From CAVTYH01 sp963738835 (GTDB lineage Bacteria > Planctomycetota > Planctomycetia > Pirellulales > JADZDJ01), in the NCBI GenBank assembly GCA_963738835.1, contig CAVTYH010000005.1:1-64000 (forward strand): DNA of 64,000 nucleotides, written 5' to 3'. The notes beneath the pieces are model-generated. The model was not told the origin of the DNA, ran no database searches, and saw nothing but the letters and a program-made list of their open reading frames with translations. The translations under genes were made by a program, and so were the position numbers. Of the stretch, positions 1 to 11,616 are shown in pieces (position 1 is the first letter of the stretch; every line of letters begins with the position of its first letter).

Positions 1-1
1 A

Positions 2-182
2 TCAGCGGGCTTCGGTGCCAGTCTCGGAACTCGAGCCGGCAGGCGATCCAGCGCTTGCCGGAATAGCGCCGGCGGATACGCCCGCCCTCGTCGTGCAGGC
101 ACCCACGGTTTCCGTACACCAGGCCGCGCGCGGGATCTGCGACGAGCTCGCCGAGCGGCGTGACCCGGTTCTGAAGGGGCAT
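2..182 (-). CDS. Hypothetical protein, N-terminal part (runs off the window)
   Basis: Reading the minus strand from the ATG at 182 gives an open frame of 60 residues to the window edge, starting MPLQNRVTPLGELVADPARG and containing KRWIACRLEF. It looks like a small conserved actinobacterial protein of unknown function, though this is recognition by eye only. It is divergent from the GGDEF gene that starts near 245. It is the only gene in the left 7.5 kb without a visible frameshift, but only its beginning is seen. Confidence 0.5.
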   Translation of the reverse strand, partial: MPLQNRVTPLGELVADPARGLVYGNRGCLHDEGGRIRRRYSGKRWIACRLEFRDWHRSPL

Positions 183-244
183 CTCTCAGCCCACCCTAGA
201 GGAGGGGCTCAAGCCCGCGGCCGAGCAGCCGATAGCTATGTACG

Positions 245-1653
245 GTGGACACCGAAGGCCGGCCCAACGAGGCCGGAGCGGCCGAGAAGGAAGCGGTCGC
301 CCGGGCAGCCGCCGCAATCGGCGCGTCCGACGTCTTCGTCTTCCGGCGCATGACCGACGATCGTTCGTCCACGTGGGCGGTCTCGGCCGCGGCGAAGGGT
401 GGGCGGGGAACGTCGACCTGATCTGGCGGAGGAGGACATCGCGCGGGAGGCCGTCACCGGAAAAACGCCGGTCGCGATTCGTGCCGGCAAGCCGACGCGG
501 ATCTTCGGTCCGTACTACCAGCGCGAGGCAGCATTCGTGCCGATCTCGGCCGACGTGCTCGTGCTGTTCGGAGCCGCGGGCGCCGGGGATCTCTCCGCAG
601 CGCCTGACGAGCTGGTCGCCGCCGCACACGCCGCCGCCGCTGCGATCGAGCGGGTGTCGTCGGCGAAGCGGCTGGCCGACGAGCTCGAGCTCTTGCACGC
701 CGTCCAGAGCCTGGCCCAGACCGATGCGGTGAGCATCGACGACGTCATGCAGCACGTCGTCGACTCGACCGTCGCGGCGCTCGCCTGCGAGCTCGGTGTG
801 GTGTACGTCGCGGGCATCGACCGCGTCAAGGTCGCCCATCGGAACACGCCGCCCGTACTCGATTCGGAGACGGCCTTGCCTGCGATGCAGGCTCTCTTCG
901 CGAAGGCGACGGCGCTGCCGGCCTGCATCCAGGACTCCTCGGGCGAGCCCCTGCCCGAGCCGCTGGACGCCGTCCCAGGTCGCGTCCCACTATGTCTTAC
1001 CCGTGGGCTCGCCGCCGTTTTCCGTCCTCGCCGTCATGCACGTCGAGGCGCGACCCCGCGGGTTCACGTCCCTCTGCCGGGAGGTCGGGCTTCGTCTGGC
1101 CGAGTCCGCGGAGCCGATGCTTCGCTCGGCGCTTGCCCTGCACGAGCTCGAGGTGCAACTCGCCCTGGTCGGCCGCGACGCCCGGATCGACCCGCTGACA
1201 AGGCTCGCCAACCGGCGCGCGTGGGAGGAGGCCCTGGACGACCGCTCGCGTCAGCCCGGCCCCACCGGCGTGATCGCGATCGACGTCGACGGGCTGAAGC
1301 AGACGAACGACGTGCACGGACACCACTTCGGCGACGAGCTCCTCCAGGCGCTGGCGGACACGATCCGTGCGGGCGTCCGCGACTGCGATTTCGTCGCGCG
1401 GATCGGCGGAGACGAGTTCGCCATCCTGCTGCCGGGCGCGAACGAGTTGACCTGCTTCAGCGTGGCAAGGCGGATCGAGGCGTCCCTCGCCGTTCATCCA
1501 GGGCTCGGCGGTCACCCCTTGCGTGCTTCGATCGGGTATGCGACGACGGCGCGGGCGCCCTCGATCGCCGACGCGCAGCGTCTTGCGGACGAGCGGATGT
1601 ACACGGCGAAGCCCGGTGGCAACGGCACACCCCGTGCGTCCTCGGCCGCCTAG
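245..1653 (+). CDS. GGDEF domain protein (probable diguanylate cyclase), frameshifted
   Basis: The C-terminal third is a GGDEF domain: DPLTRLANRRAWEEAL opens it, IAIDVDGLKQTND is the metal-binding strand, and RIGGDEFAILLPG near 1400 is the active-site loop, which is intact. Such enzymes make cyclic-di-GMP from two GTP. The region before it (about 540-1150) resembles a GAF-like sensor domain. The frame changes near 365, 415 and 990, so no single frame covers the gene; the pieces join smoothly when read across the three frames. The GTG at 245 is the best start I see. It stands alone, divergent from the gene at 182. Confidence 0.7.
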
Positions 1654-1680
1654 CCCAGAAGCCCGCCCGAAGGCGCGGCC

Positions 1681-3135
1681 TCAACCGCGCGGGTCGACGA
1701 CGAGCAGGCGCTCCTCGGTCATCTCGCGGATCGCCCAGCGGATCCCCTCCCGGCCGATCCCGGACAGCTTCGCCCCGCCGTACGGCATCGGGTCGACCCG
1801 GAACGTGTTCACGTCGTTGACGATCAGCCCGCCGACCTCGAGCCGCTCGAAGGCCCGGTGGATGACGCGGATGTCGTTCGTGAAGATCCCGGCCTGAAGC
1901 CCGAAGTCGCGAGTCGTTCGCGCGCTCGATCGCCTCGTCGACGTCCTCGTACGGAGACAGAGCGACGATCGGGGCGAACACCTCCTCGGCGCAGACACGA
2001 TCGCGCTCGGATGCCCCGGCGATCAGCGTCGGCGCGACGACGGTTCCCTCCCGCGTGCCCCCGCAGAGGATGCGCGCGCCCGCCGCGCGGCCTCGTCGAC
2101 GACGGCGATCGCCTTCTCGGCCGCGGCCTCGTCGATCAGCCCGCCGACCAGGGTCGCCGTCTTCGCGCGGGTCGCCCGTCGTCAGCTCCTCGATTCGCTC
2201 GAGCAGCTTCTCCTGGAACGCCGTCGAAGACCGACTCGTGCACGTACAGCCGCTGGACGGAGATGCAGGCCTGGCCGGCCCGGAGGAAGCCGCCGAAGGC
2301 GCAACGCTCGGCGGCGTAGTCGAGGTTCGCGTCGGAGTGGACGATCACGGCGCCGTTGCCGCCGAGCTCGAGGGTCACCCGCGGGGTGGCCGCAATCCGC
2401 TTCAGCCGCCAGCCGACGGCCGCGCTGCCGGTAAACGAGAGGAACTTCACCCGCTGGGTCCGCGACCATCCCTCGGCCAGCTCGGTCCCGCACGGGACGA
2501 CGCTGACCGCGGCCGGGGGCGCGCCGGCCTCGAGCAGGATCCGGCCCAGCGAGAGCGCCGAGAGCGGCGTCTTCGAGGCAGGGCGGATCGATGCAGGGGT
2601 TCCCTGCCGCGAAGGCGGGGCCGAGCTTGTGCGCGACGAGCAGCAGGGGCGCGTTGTACGGCGTGATCCCGAGCACGGTTCCGACCGGGAAGCGGCGCGT
2701 GTACGCGATCCGTCCCTCGCCTCTCGGCAGGGCGTCGAGCGGGACGATCTCGCCGGTGATCCGGCGCGCCTCCTCCGCCGCGGTGACGAGGATCTCCGCG
2801 GTCCGCTGCACCTCGAAATGCGTCTCCCAGATCGCGTTGCCCGTCTCGAGGGTCATCTGGAGGGCGAGCTCGTCCTCGCGCTCCAGGACAAGAGCGGCGG
2901 CGGCGTTCAAGACCTCGGCGCGGCGAAACGGGGGAATCGCGGCGATCTCCGGCTCTGCGGCGGCCGCGGCCGCGAGCGCCTGCTCGAGCTGCCCCTCGTC
3001 GGCGAGCCAGACGCTGCCGACCTCGGAGCCGTCGAAGGGAAACGTCACCGGCAGGCTCTCGCTGCCTTCGACCGGTTGGCCGGCGAGCAGCATCGGGTGC
3101 GGCTCGGCGCGGACGGCGTCGACTGTCTCGGTCAT
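1681..3135 (-). CDS. Aldehyde dehydrogenase family protein, frameshifted
   Basis: NAD(P)-dependent oxidation of an aldehyde to an acid is the family reaction. Visible landmarks are the N-terminal PFDGSEVGSVW, the ITPYNAPLLLVAHKLGPA strand, FTGSAAVG, VTLELGGN, and the nucleophile region RAGQACISVQR with the catalytic Cys. The C-terminus ends MPYGGAKLSGIGREG, typical of the family. Several frameshifts break it (around 2590, 2460, 2200-1990 and 1910). The start at 3135 is preceded by a clear AGGAGG Shine-Dalgarno. It lies just downstream of the sugar ABC genes on the same strand, so it may act in catabolism of the imported compound. The substrate cannot be told. Confidence 0.75.
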
Positions 3136-3181
3136 CGGGGTGCCTCCTCTTTCGTCTTGGCGGCGGCCTCGTCCACCGCGC

Positions 3182-4407
<1,226 letters not shown>

Positions 4408-4408
<1 letters not shown>

Positions 4409-5251
4409 CAGCGGACCGCGCCGGCGGTGATGCCGCGGACGATGTAGCGCTGGACGAGGATCGAGAAGACGAGGATCGGGATCACGGTCAGGACGCCGAC
4501 GGTCGCGGCGATGTTCCAGTCGATCGGGCTCTCGACGGTGAGCAGGCTCGCCGCCGCGATCGGGATCGTCTGGTGGCCCTGCGAGTTGATGACGTAGAGG
4601 CCGACGAGGAACTCGTTCCAGACGAAGATGACGCCGAAGGTGGCCGCCACGAGCATGCCCGGGCCGGACGAGCGGCAGCAGCACGCGCAGCGAGCACCCA
4701 GCGGCCGCGTCAGCCCGTCGACCATCGCCGCCTCGTCGATCTCGCGCGGGATCTCGTCGAAGAAGCCGATCATGATCCAGACGACGAGCGGCAGCGAGAA
4801 CGCGACGTAGGGCAGGATCAGCCCGAGATAGCTGTCGACGAGCCCGAGGTACCGGATCATCAGGAAGATCGGGATCGCGACCGCGACGGGCGGCATGAAG
4901 CGGAAGCTGAGGATCGTGGAGGCCCACTGTCGGCGCCGCGGAAGCGCAGGCGCGAGAAGGCGTAGCCGGCGGGGACGCCGAGTGCGAGCGCGATCAGCGT
5001 CGAGACGCCGGTGACGATGACCGAGTTCTGGATGAACGTCAGGAAGCCCTGCGTCGTGGATCACGTCGCCGTAGTTGGACTTGATCGGCGCCCAGTCGAA
5101 GTCGAGCGTCCGGCGGCACGGTCAAGGATGTCGATCCGGCTCTTGAACGAGAGGATCAGCAGGTAGACGAACGGGCGCCGCTCGCAAGCCGATCACCGAT
5201 CAGGATCATCGACCGGTAAGAGGCGACGCGGCCGAGCCTGTGCGCGGTCAC
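4408..5251 (-). CDS. Sugar ABC transporter permease (MalG type), frameshifted
   Basis: Inner-membrane subunit of a CUT1 carbohydrate importer. It has hydrophobic helices such as LPYVAFSLPLVVWIMIGFF and the cytoplasmic EAA loop EIDEAAMVDGLTRPLG that contacts the ATPase. The N-terminal third (about 4920-5250) is broken by several frameshifts; another lies near 4670. The GTG at 5251 overlaps the stop of the preceding permease in a GTGA arrangement. Operon order is binding protein, permease, permease, ATPase, aldehyde dehydrogenase. Confidence 0.75.
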
Positions 5252-6174
5252 GTCGCCACCTCCAGCCGGCGCACCTTGACGACGCGGAAGAGCAGCGTGA
5301 CACCGATCGCGGCCACGATCACCATCACGTAGGCGATCGCCGACGCGTAGCCGTAGCGCTGGAACTCGAAGCCGTTCTGGAAGGCCTAGAAGGAGAGCGT
5401 CGTGGTCGCCCGCACCGGGCCGCCGTAGGTCAGGCCCGAAGACGAGGTCGAAGGTGCGGAACGCGTCGATCGCCGCGGAAGACCGCGGCGAAGACGATCG
5501 CCGGCGCGAGCAGCGGCAGCGTCAGGTGCGTCGTGCGCTGGAACCAGTTCGCGCCGTCGACCGCGCCCGCCTCGAAGACGTCCTGCGGCAGCGCCTGCAG
5601 CCGCGCGTAGACGATGATGAACACGAACGGCGTCCACTGCCAGGAGTCGACGAGCACGAGCGTCCAGAGCGCGACGTTCGGGTCGGAGAGCCAGCCGACG
5701 TAGCCGAACCCGAGCTTGACCGCGAGCCAGTTGAGCAGGCCCCAGTCGGGGTTGAGCAGCGCCCGCCACATGAGGCCGACGACGATCGGCGTCAGCAGCA
5801 TCGGCAGGATGAGGATCCCGCGCACGATCGTCGAGCCGCGGAGCTGCTGGTTGAAGAACAGCGCGAGCGCCGTGCCGAGAACGACCTGGATCGCGACGCC
5901 GGCCGCGGTCAGGATGACCGTGTGCTCGACGACCGACCAGAACTCGCCCGAGTGGAAGAGTTCGCTGTAGTTACCGCAGCCCGATCCACGCCATGTGTCC
6001 GCCTTCGGGTCGTAGTCCTGGAACGAGCGGACGAGGCTCGTGACCAGCGGGAAGATCGAGAACGCGACGAGGTAGAGCGCGCAGGGACCGAGCAGGAGAA
6101 GCGTCTCGCCCCGCCGGGTCGGCGTCGGCGCGAGCGCGATGACGCTGCTTGCGGCTACTTGAGATGGCCGCCAC
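5248..6174 (-). CDS. Sugar ABC transporter permease (MalF type), frameshifted and with an internal stop
   Basis: First permease of the CUT1 system. It has a hydrophobic N-terminal helix (LLLLGPCALYLVAFSIFPLV), further helices, and the EAA loop VFEAGAVDGANWFQR. Frameshifts occur near 6140-5980 and 5490-5440, and an in-frame TAG at 5386-5388 interrupts TLSF-AFQNGFEF, where the family usually has an aromatic residue. The start is uncertain: a GTG near 6174 would overlap the end of the binding-protein gene, but it needs a frameshift to reach the main frame. Confidence 0.7.
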
Positions 6175-7529
6175 GCTTGAGGACTTTGATCCATTCGTCG
6201 TTCACCTTCTTGCACGCATCCTTGGCCGACGACGAGCCGCTGAGGGCCGCCGAGAACTGCTGCGCGGCGATCCCGATCAGCTCGAACGTCTCCGGAATGT
6301 TGGCGATCTCGAGGATCCGGGCCTTCTGGTTCGCCTGCCCCGCCACCTTCAGGTACGGGTACTTCGCGTTCAGGGCGGGGTCGTTGAACGACGGAGTTGC
6401 GCGCCGGGTCGGTCTGGTGCGCGCCGACCTCGAACTTCCCCATTCCTTCGGAGCACAGGTACGTGATCAGCGTCCAGGCCGCGTCCTTGTTCTTGGCGTT
6501 CTTCGGGATGCCCATGCCCCAGCCGCCGCGGATGATCGTGCCGCGTAGCGACGGCGTGTTGCCCGGACAGACCGAGACGCCGACCTGTTCGGCGACCTTC
6601 GACGTCTTCGGGTTGTAGATCGGGCCGCTGATCGTCGTCCACACCAGCATCATCGCCGTCTTGCCGGCGCTGAAGGCGTCGGTCGAGACCGTGAAGTCGT
6701 ACGAGAGCACGCCTTTGGTCGAGTAGTTGACGCAGTCGACCATGTTCTGCAGCGCGGCGACCGCCTGCGGGCTGGTCATGCGCGGCGTGAAGTTCTTCGC
6801 CTGCGGCGAGCCGCTCATCAGCTTGCCGCCCATGCTCGCGAACCGCGTGTACCAGTCGACGAGGAACATCGACACGTCGCCGGACTTGGCGATCATCGTG
6901 TTCCCGGCGACGCCGCCCGTGTTCAGCTTCTTCGCCGCCGCCAGGTACTGCGTCCAGTTCTGCGGCACGGCGAGACCGGCCTTGGCAAGCAGGTCCTTGC
7001 GGTAGAAGAGCAGGATCGGGCCCGCATACAGCCCGGGGATCAGGTACGGCGTGCTGCCGCCAAAGCGCTGGTTCTTGACGTCGTAGTAGCTCAGGTACTG
7101 CAGCTCGCCCTTCGCGAAGTCGGACGGGTAGCCGTAGCCCGCCGGCAGCTTCTGGACGTACGGCGCCAGGCTGGTGAAGTAGCCGCCGCCGACGTACTGG
7201 GAGACGGTGAAACCGAGCACCGAGATCGCGTCGTAGGTGCCGGTCGGCGCCTTCACGCTCTGGTCGAGCTTCTGGAGCAGCGGCCCGACCGCGAGCGCGG
7301 TCACGTTGACGTTGAGACCGAACCTCTTCTTGATCTCGCCGAGCTTGTCGCGGACGCCCTTGTCGGCGCCCTCGGCCGGGATCAACAGGTTGACCGTCTG
7401 CCCAGCGAGCCCGCGTGCCGCGTGCCGGTCTGCGGCGGTCGCTTTGCCGGCACCGACGAGCATGCCGCCGATCGCGGTTGCGGACAGGCCGAGCAGCCCT
7501 GCCCGCTTGATGAATTCGTCCCTACCCAT
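6155..7529 (-). CDS. Extracellular sugar-binding protein of ABC transporter, frameshifted near the C-terminus
   Basis: This is a family 1 extracellular solute-binding protein that would deliver a carbohydrate to the permeases downstream. The N-terminus MGRDEFIKRAGLLGLSATA is an export signal, Tat-like in its hydrophobic core but without the twin arginine. Family features include the ILLFYRKDLLAKAGL segment and the IIRGGWGMGIPKNAKNKDAA lid region. One frameshift near 6400 separates the main body from the last 60 or so residues, which end KVLKRGGHLK at 6155. The start ATG at 7529 is chosen because the open frame upstream is not signal-like. Confidence 0.8.
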
Positions 7530-7963
7530 ATGGCCCGAGACGAGCCCGCCGACGAGGCCATCCCTCGGGTCGAGTTCGTTACGATAAACTGGTGGCCTCT
7601 CGCTACGAAAAATTCCGTCGCATAGGAATGCTTTTGGAAGCACCGCCGAAATCTCAAAACGGGTACGAATAACGATGGACCAGGAGCGGGATCTGACAAG
7701 CCGGCTCACGCAGAATGAGCCCGTCTCCAACGTCCGATAATGTCTCTTATGTTCGGTAGGACACACGGATTTGGCCTGGAAATCTAATGTTCTGCGAATC
7801 GCGCGTGGGCTTCCCTTTGCCCATTATCTGCCAGCGCAGCGCCAAGGTCTCAGAGATCGAAAAGGTCTCAGAGATCGAACCGGCCTGAGATCGTGCAATA
7901 GAAACGAAATGGGAGAAGATTTTTTTCGAACCGACCAACGCGGCAGCGCAATCTGGGAATTGT
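7530..7963. other. Gene-free stretch holding the probable junction between two source sequences
   Basis: No convincing gene is present. Composition falls from very G+C-rich, codon-biased sequence on the left to the more moderate planctomycete composition on the right. A 17-base direct repeat (aaggtctcagagatcga) occurs at 7844-7860 and 7862-7878, and a related cctgagatcg follows. The point of joining cannot be fixed exactly; 7.6-7.9 kb is my estimate. Confidence 0.5.
7844..7878. repeat. 17-base tandem direct repeat at the putative junction
   Basis: Two exact copies of aaggtctcagagatcga lie one base apart (18-base period). They sit between the actinobacterial-like and planctomycete-like parts. 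They could be a natural microrepeat, or a place where unrelated reads were joined. Confidence 0.7.
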
Positions 7964-8323
7964 CTAGCCAAAACCCAGCGTCAGGCTGATCGCCAGCAAG
8001 GTCAGGACGATGAAGGCAACCAGGGCAAATCGCCAGTCGCGGCGCAGCGACCAGCCGAGAGCCAAAACGATCACGCGCAGCAGGGGGGTTAGCATGAGAG
8101 AGACGGTCCCAAGTTCCACGAGAGAGACCCCCTCGCCGCTGAAGGCACGCCGGATCATCACTCCGATTCCAGGGGGCGGCAGATCGGGGCGCGGCTGACC
8201 GCTCGACAAAGCGACGATCAGCCCAACGGCAAGCAGCAGTCCGCTGGGAATCAAACCCGTCAACAATGCGATATGCACCGCACGGGCGAGTCGATCTACC
8301 GGCGATTTCATTTCCGATTCCAT
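7964..8323 (-). CDS. DUF1634 family membrane protein
   Basis: A 119-residue protein with three hydrophobic helices (around residues 15-40, 68-88 and 97-118), consistent with DUF1634, a family usually found beside TauE/SafE transporters. Here it starts two bases after the tauE-like stop codon, so the pair is co-transcribed and probably works together, perhaps as an accessory subunit for anion export. The function is not established. The start at 8323 gives MESEMKSP; the second Met is also possible. Confidence 0.7.
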   Translation of the reverse strand: MESEMKSPVDRLARAVHIALLTGLIPSGLLLAVGLIVALSSGQPRPDLPPPGIGVMIRRAFSGEGVSLVELGTVSLMLTPLLRVIVLALGWSLRRDWRFALVAFIVLTLLAISLTLGFG

Positions 8324-8325
8324 TT

Positions 8326-9216
8326 CTATCCCCAGGCTCGAATCAACATCTGGACCGCGACGGCGCCCAGTAGTATCGCGAACAATTGATTGATCAACCG
8401 GCCGCGGACATACTGGTTCACCAGCGATCCGATCGCCGATCCGACCAGCACGCCAAGCACGATGGCCGCCGTTAAGGCCGGTCGAACATCGCCTCGGCCG
8501 AAGTAGATGAATGCGCTAGCAGTTGCTGTGACGCCGATCATGAAATTCGACGTGGCAGCTGCGGCCTTAATCGGCACGCGGCAGAGCAAGTGCAGGGCGG
8601 GCACCTTGAACACCCCGCCGCCAATGCCCAGCATGCCGGACAAAATCCCGGCGATGAACGAAATGCCGAGTCCGGCCCAAAGTCGCTGGACCCGATACGA
8701 CACTTCGCGTCGCAGTTGCGAATCGAAGTAGCGATCGCCAAGCGATCCGAGCTCGACTTCTTGGCATGGCGAAATCGATTGATCGCTAGCTCGTGGCGCA
8801 ATCGATTCGGCGGCGGCCATCTCAGCGGCTTCCTTTCTCCGCCGCCACATGAGCACGGCGGTTGGAATCAAAACGATCGCGAAAATCGATTGCAGCAATC
8901 GCGGCTCCAGCAGTACCACCGTCAGCCCGCCGGTGATTGCTCCAATCGAGGTCGCAATTTCAAGCGTCATTCCCAGTCGCATGTTGGCCGTGCCGCGCTC
9001 CACGTTGACGCTGGCCACCGCGCTGGACGTCGCGACCACCGTGATGATGCTGGTGGCCACGGCGAAGTGCATCTTCACGCCGAAGCATAACAGTAGAATT
9101 GGAATCAAGAACACACCGCCGCCGGTCCCCAGAATCGCGCCCATGATTCCCGTGCCGATGCCGACGGCAATCATCAGTGCGACATTTTCGGGCGTTGTAT
9201 ATGGCGGCATCCGCAC
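8326..9216 (-). CDS. TauE/SafE family sulfite/anion exporter-like permease
   Basis: Integral membrane protein of about 295 residues with the duplicated TauE/SafE architecture. Each half carries a glycine-rich motif after a hydrophobic helix: GAILGTGGGVFLIPILL in the first half and SGMLGIGGGVFKVPAL in the second. A hydrophilic loop of about 50 residues joins the halves. The family exports sulfite, sulfoacetate or related organosulfonates; the substrate here is unknown. The start may be GTG 9216 or ATG 9210. It lies four bases downstream of the CvpA-like gene and two bases upstream of DUF1634. Confidence 0.85.
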   Translation of the reverse strand: MRMPPYTTPENVALMIAVGIGTGIMGAILGTGGGVFLIPILLLCFGVKMHFAVATSIITVVATSSAVASVNVERGTANMRLGMTLEIATSIGAITGGLTVVLLEPRLLQSIFAIVLIPTAVLMWRRRKEAAEMAAAESIAPRASDQSISPCQEVELGSLGDRYFDSQLRREVSYRVQRLWAGLGISFIAGILSGMLGIGGGVFKVPALHLLCRVPIKAAAATSNFMIGVTATASAFIYFGRGDVRPALTAAIVLGVLVGSAIGSLVNQYVRGRLINQLFAILLGAVAVQMLIRAWG

Positions 9217-9220
9217 CCCC

Positions 9221-9874
9221 CTACCCCGTCACTGGCGCGGGAATCGACCCCGTCGGTCGTGCCGATGGGATGATTGCTTGCCGCAGTGGCGATTCCAGCG
9301 GCGCGACCTGCTTCGTGTCGGGGGCCAGCGGCGTGGGCACCTTGTTGGGCTCGAATGGTTTCGTCGGATCGAGACGATTTTCCAGCTTATCGAGCAAGGG
9401 ATCGAGCACCTGATGAATCTCCGGTGGTATCACCGCATCGGCCTTGTTCAACAGCGCCGAAATGTAATGCCCCGAGCGGCTGTTGATGATGTGATCTCGC
9501 AGATCGGGCGCTAGTCCGAGCGCAAAAAATGTGATGCCCAAGCAGAGCAGCACACCTTTCACGAGGCCGAATAGCCCGCCGATTTGGTGATCAAAATCGC
9601 GCAGCCGAATTTTGTCGAGCACGCCGGCCACCATCCGAAACAGCAGCCACACGGCGATAGAGGTGGCGATGTAAATCGCCAGCATCGCCACAAAACGGTT
9701 CCATGGCGCGCTGGTGCCAAACAGTGGCGCGAGTGGTCCGCTGAATTTCAGCGCCAAAAAATAACTGAGCACCAGCGATGCCAGCGATGCCAGTTGCCAC
9801 GTCATTCCCTTCCACGCCCCAAACAGCGTGGCCAGCCCAAGCACGGAAAGCATGAGGATGTCGTACCAATCCAT
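9221..9874 (-). CDS. CvpA family membrane protein
   Basis: Four hydrophobic helices in the first 140 residues with the CvpA-like opening MDWYDILMLSVLGLATLFGAWKG in which the short helix and FGAWKGM turn are typical. FDHQIGGLFGLVKGVLLC is the conserved region before the last helix. The C-terminal 70 residues are a soluble proline-rich tail. CvpA proteins are linked to colicin V production and envelope integrity, but their mechanism is unclear. First gene of the cvpA-tauE-DUF1634 operon. Confidence 0.75.
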   Translation of the reverse strand: MDWYDILMLSVLGLATLFGAWKGMTWQLASLASLVLSYFLALKFSGPLAPLFGTSAPWNRFVAMLAIYIATSIAVWLLFRMVAGVLDKIRLRDFDHQIGGLFGLVKGVLLCLGITFFALGLAPDLRDHIINSRSGHYISALLNKADAVIPPEIHQVLDPLLDKLENRLDPTKPFEPNKVPTPLAPDTKQVAPLESPLRQAIIPSARPTGSIPAPVTG

Positions 9875-10147
9875 GAGCGGTGGTCAGTTGTCAGTGGTCC
9901 GTTGAATGACGAAAGAAAAGCGGATTGTAGTGGGAGTTTGATTGGTCGCGAAGATCACTTTGCTTGCTGCCAGCACGATCGATTTCATCTCCTCGATAGC
10001 AGATCAGATTCCAGTAGCTGCCGTATGGATCGTTTTGATCTTGGGAAATGCACTCGGTTTGCGATACCATCCCGCGGCCTAAAAATTCGGGCGGCTTGGC
10101 ACAACCATTCGGCAACGGACGACTGACCACGGACAACGGACAAAAAA
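9875..10147. repeat. Divergent intergenic region bounded by inverted word-like repeats
   Basis: The region between the divergent cvpA-like and YdjM-like genes starts with a ggtcagttgtcagtggtcc run near 9882 and ends with its approximate inverse (caacggacgactgaccacgg) near 10114-10133. The same ggtcagt/gtccgtgg words reappear at 19044-19375. About 200 bases lie between the two arms, and I see no gene in them. Confidence 0.55.
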
Positions 10148-10973
10148 GTGGCCGGATTTAAAACCCACATCACGACCAGCACCATTTTGGGCATCGGCTA
10201 CGGGGCTGGCGCTTTTTGGATGTATCATCTGCCGCCGTCCACCTGTGTATTGGCGGGCGGAATGTGTAGCGTGTCGGGAATGCTGCCGGATATCGACAGC
10301 GACTCAGGCCGACCGTTGCGTGAAAGCATGGCGTTTGGCGCCGCCGTGGTGCCGATGATGATGGTCGATCGCTTTCATGCGCTGGGTATGGGCTTGGAGT
10401 CGATCATTCTGGCCGGCGGAGCGATGTATCTGCTGATCCGTTTCGGATTGGCTGCGGTACTGAAAGCGCTTCACCGTCCACCGCGGCATGTTTCACAGTT
10501 TGCCCGCAGCGCTGATTGCCGGCGAGATCGCGTTCTTGGCATTTGGCTGCGAGCGAATCGAATTGCGATACTTCGTGGCGGGTGGAGTGGTGCTGGGTTT
10601 CATGTCGCATTTGATTTTGGATGAAATCTGGAGCATCGACTTCAGTCGCGGACGATTTCATTTGAAAAGCAGCTTCGGCACGGCGATGAAATTTTGGGGC
10701 GACTCGATGGGGCCAAACTTCCTGACGTATGCCTTGGTGGTGGTACTCACTTTTTTCTCGATTAACGATCCGGCCTGGATGAGCCGGCTAGGATCGTGGA
10801 GCGACGGCCAACATGAACTAGCGAAGCGCGTACTGAATCGGTTGGGGATTGATGGCACTGACGCGCCGCCGACCACGGGCAGCACGCCACTCATAAATCT
10901 CAATGGCGGCAACTCATCGAATGCCGACCCACGAGCCTTCGGCGTTGGTCGTCAGCAAGGTCCGATTCGCTAA
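10148..10973 (+). CDS. Metal-dependent hydrolase-like membrane protein (YdjM/LexA-binding family), frameshifted
   Basis: N-terminal piece MAGFKTHITTSTILGIGYG followed by MLPDIDSDSGRP, and after a frameshift VHRGMFHSLPAALIAGEIAF. The HITTS, DIDSD and HRGMFHS motifs are the conserved His/Asp set of the YdjM-like membrane-bound hydrolase family. Several hydrophobic helices are present. The frame changes at about 10463 in a short A run (one extra A restores the frame if removed). The C-terminal 50 residues are soluble and low in complexity. The function is not known. Confidence 0.7.
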
Positions 10974-10977
10974 TTCG

Positions 10978-11427
10978 CTAAAACAGCTTGTGGGTGTCTA
11001 AGAGCAGAGTCACCGGCCCATCGTTGGTTAGCGTCACATCCATGTGCTGACGGAAACGGCCGGTTTCAATGCGAACGCCACGCTGCTGTGCCGCGGCGAC
11101 GAAGAGCTGATATAACCGCTCGGCTTCTTCCGGCGGGGCGGCGTCGATGAAACTGGGCCGACGTCCCTTGCGACAATCACCCAACAGTGTGAATTGACTG
11201 ACGACCAGCATCGCACCCTCGGCTTCGACCAGCGAACGATTCATTTTGCCGGCATCGTCTTCGAAGGTTCGCAGCTCAACGATTTTCTGTGCCATCAGCC
11301 GGGCGTCATCGTCGGTGTCGCCATTGGCCATGCCCAACAGTACGAGAAGTCCACGCTCGATTTTACCGGTCACCTCGCCGGCGACTGTGACATGCGCTTG
11401 ACTGACACGTTGAACACAAGCACGCAT
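10978..11427 (-). CDS. dtd: D-aminoacyl-tRNA deacylase
   Basis: A full-length 149-residue DTD. It hydrolyses D-amino acids (and mischarged Gly) from tRNA as a cytoplasmic proofreading homodimer. Diagnostic motifs are MRACVQRVSQAHVTV at the start, the active-site SQFTLLGDCRKGRRPSF, and the C-terminal TNDGPVTLLLDT that carries the cross-subunit Gly-Pro motif. The gene is convergent with the YdjM-like gene, four bases apart. Confidence 0.95.
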   Translation of the reverse strand: MRACVQRVSQAHVTVAGEVTGKIERGLLVLLGMANGDTDDDARLMAQKIVELRTFEDDAGKMNRSLVEAEGAMLVVSQFTLLGDCRKGRRPSFIDAAPPEEAERLYQLFVAAAQQRGVRIETGRFRQHMDVTLTNDGPVTLLLDTHKLF

Positions 11428-11616
11428 AGAAGTGCGAAGTGTGGAATTTGGAGTGTGGAGTTAGGTCTTGCGATTGATCGTACTGCGCGAAGGTGCAATC
11501 GAAAAGCCGCCTCATTCAAATCGAACTGCGACTTTAATGCCGCGGGCTTGATCAATCGTCTTCCTCCGTCCATATTTGACACTCAATTGCAAAAGCATTC
11601 CGATGGCATTCTTTCT

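Noticed and set aside
186..839. Long open frame on the minus strand in the GGDEF region
   Set aside because: It overlaps the GGDEF gene in antisense, is Arg/Gly-rich and has no recognisable domain; high G+C content produces many such shadow frames.
5454..6548. 364-codon plus-strand frame
   Set aside because: Antisense to the permease and binding-protein genes, whose motifs are clear; its product is a string of Arg, Asp and Glu typical of shadow frames in G+C-rich DNA.
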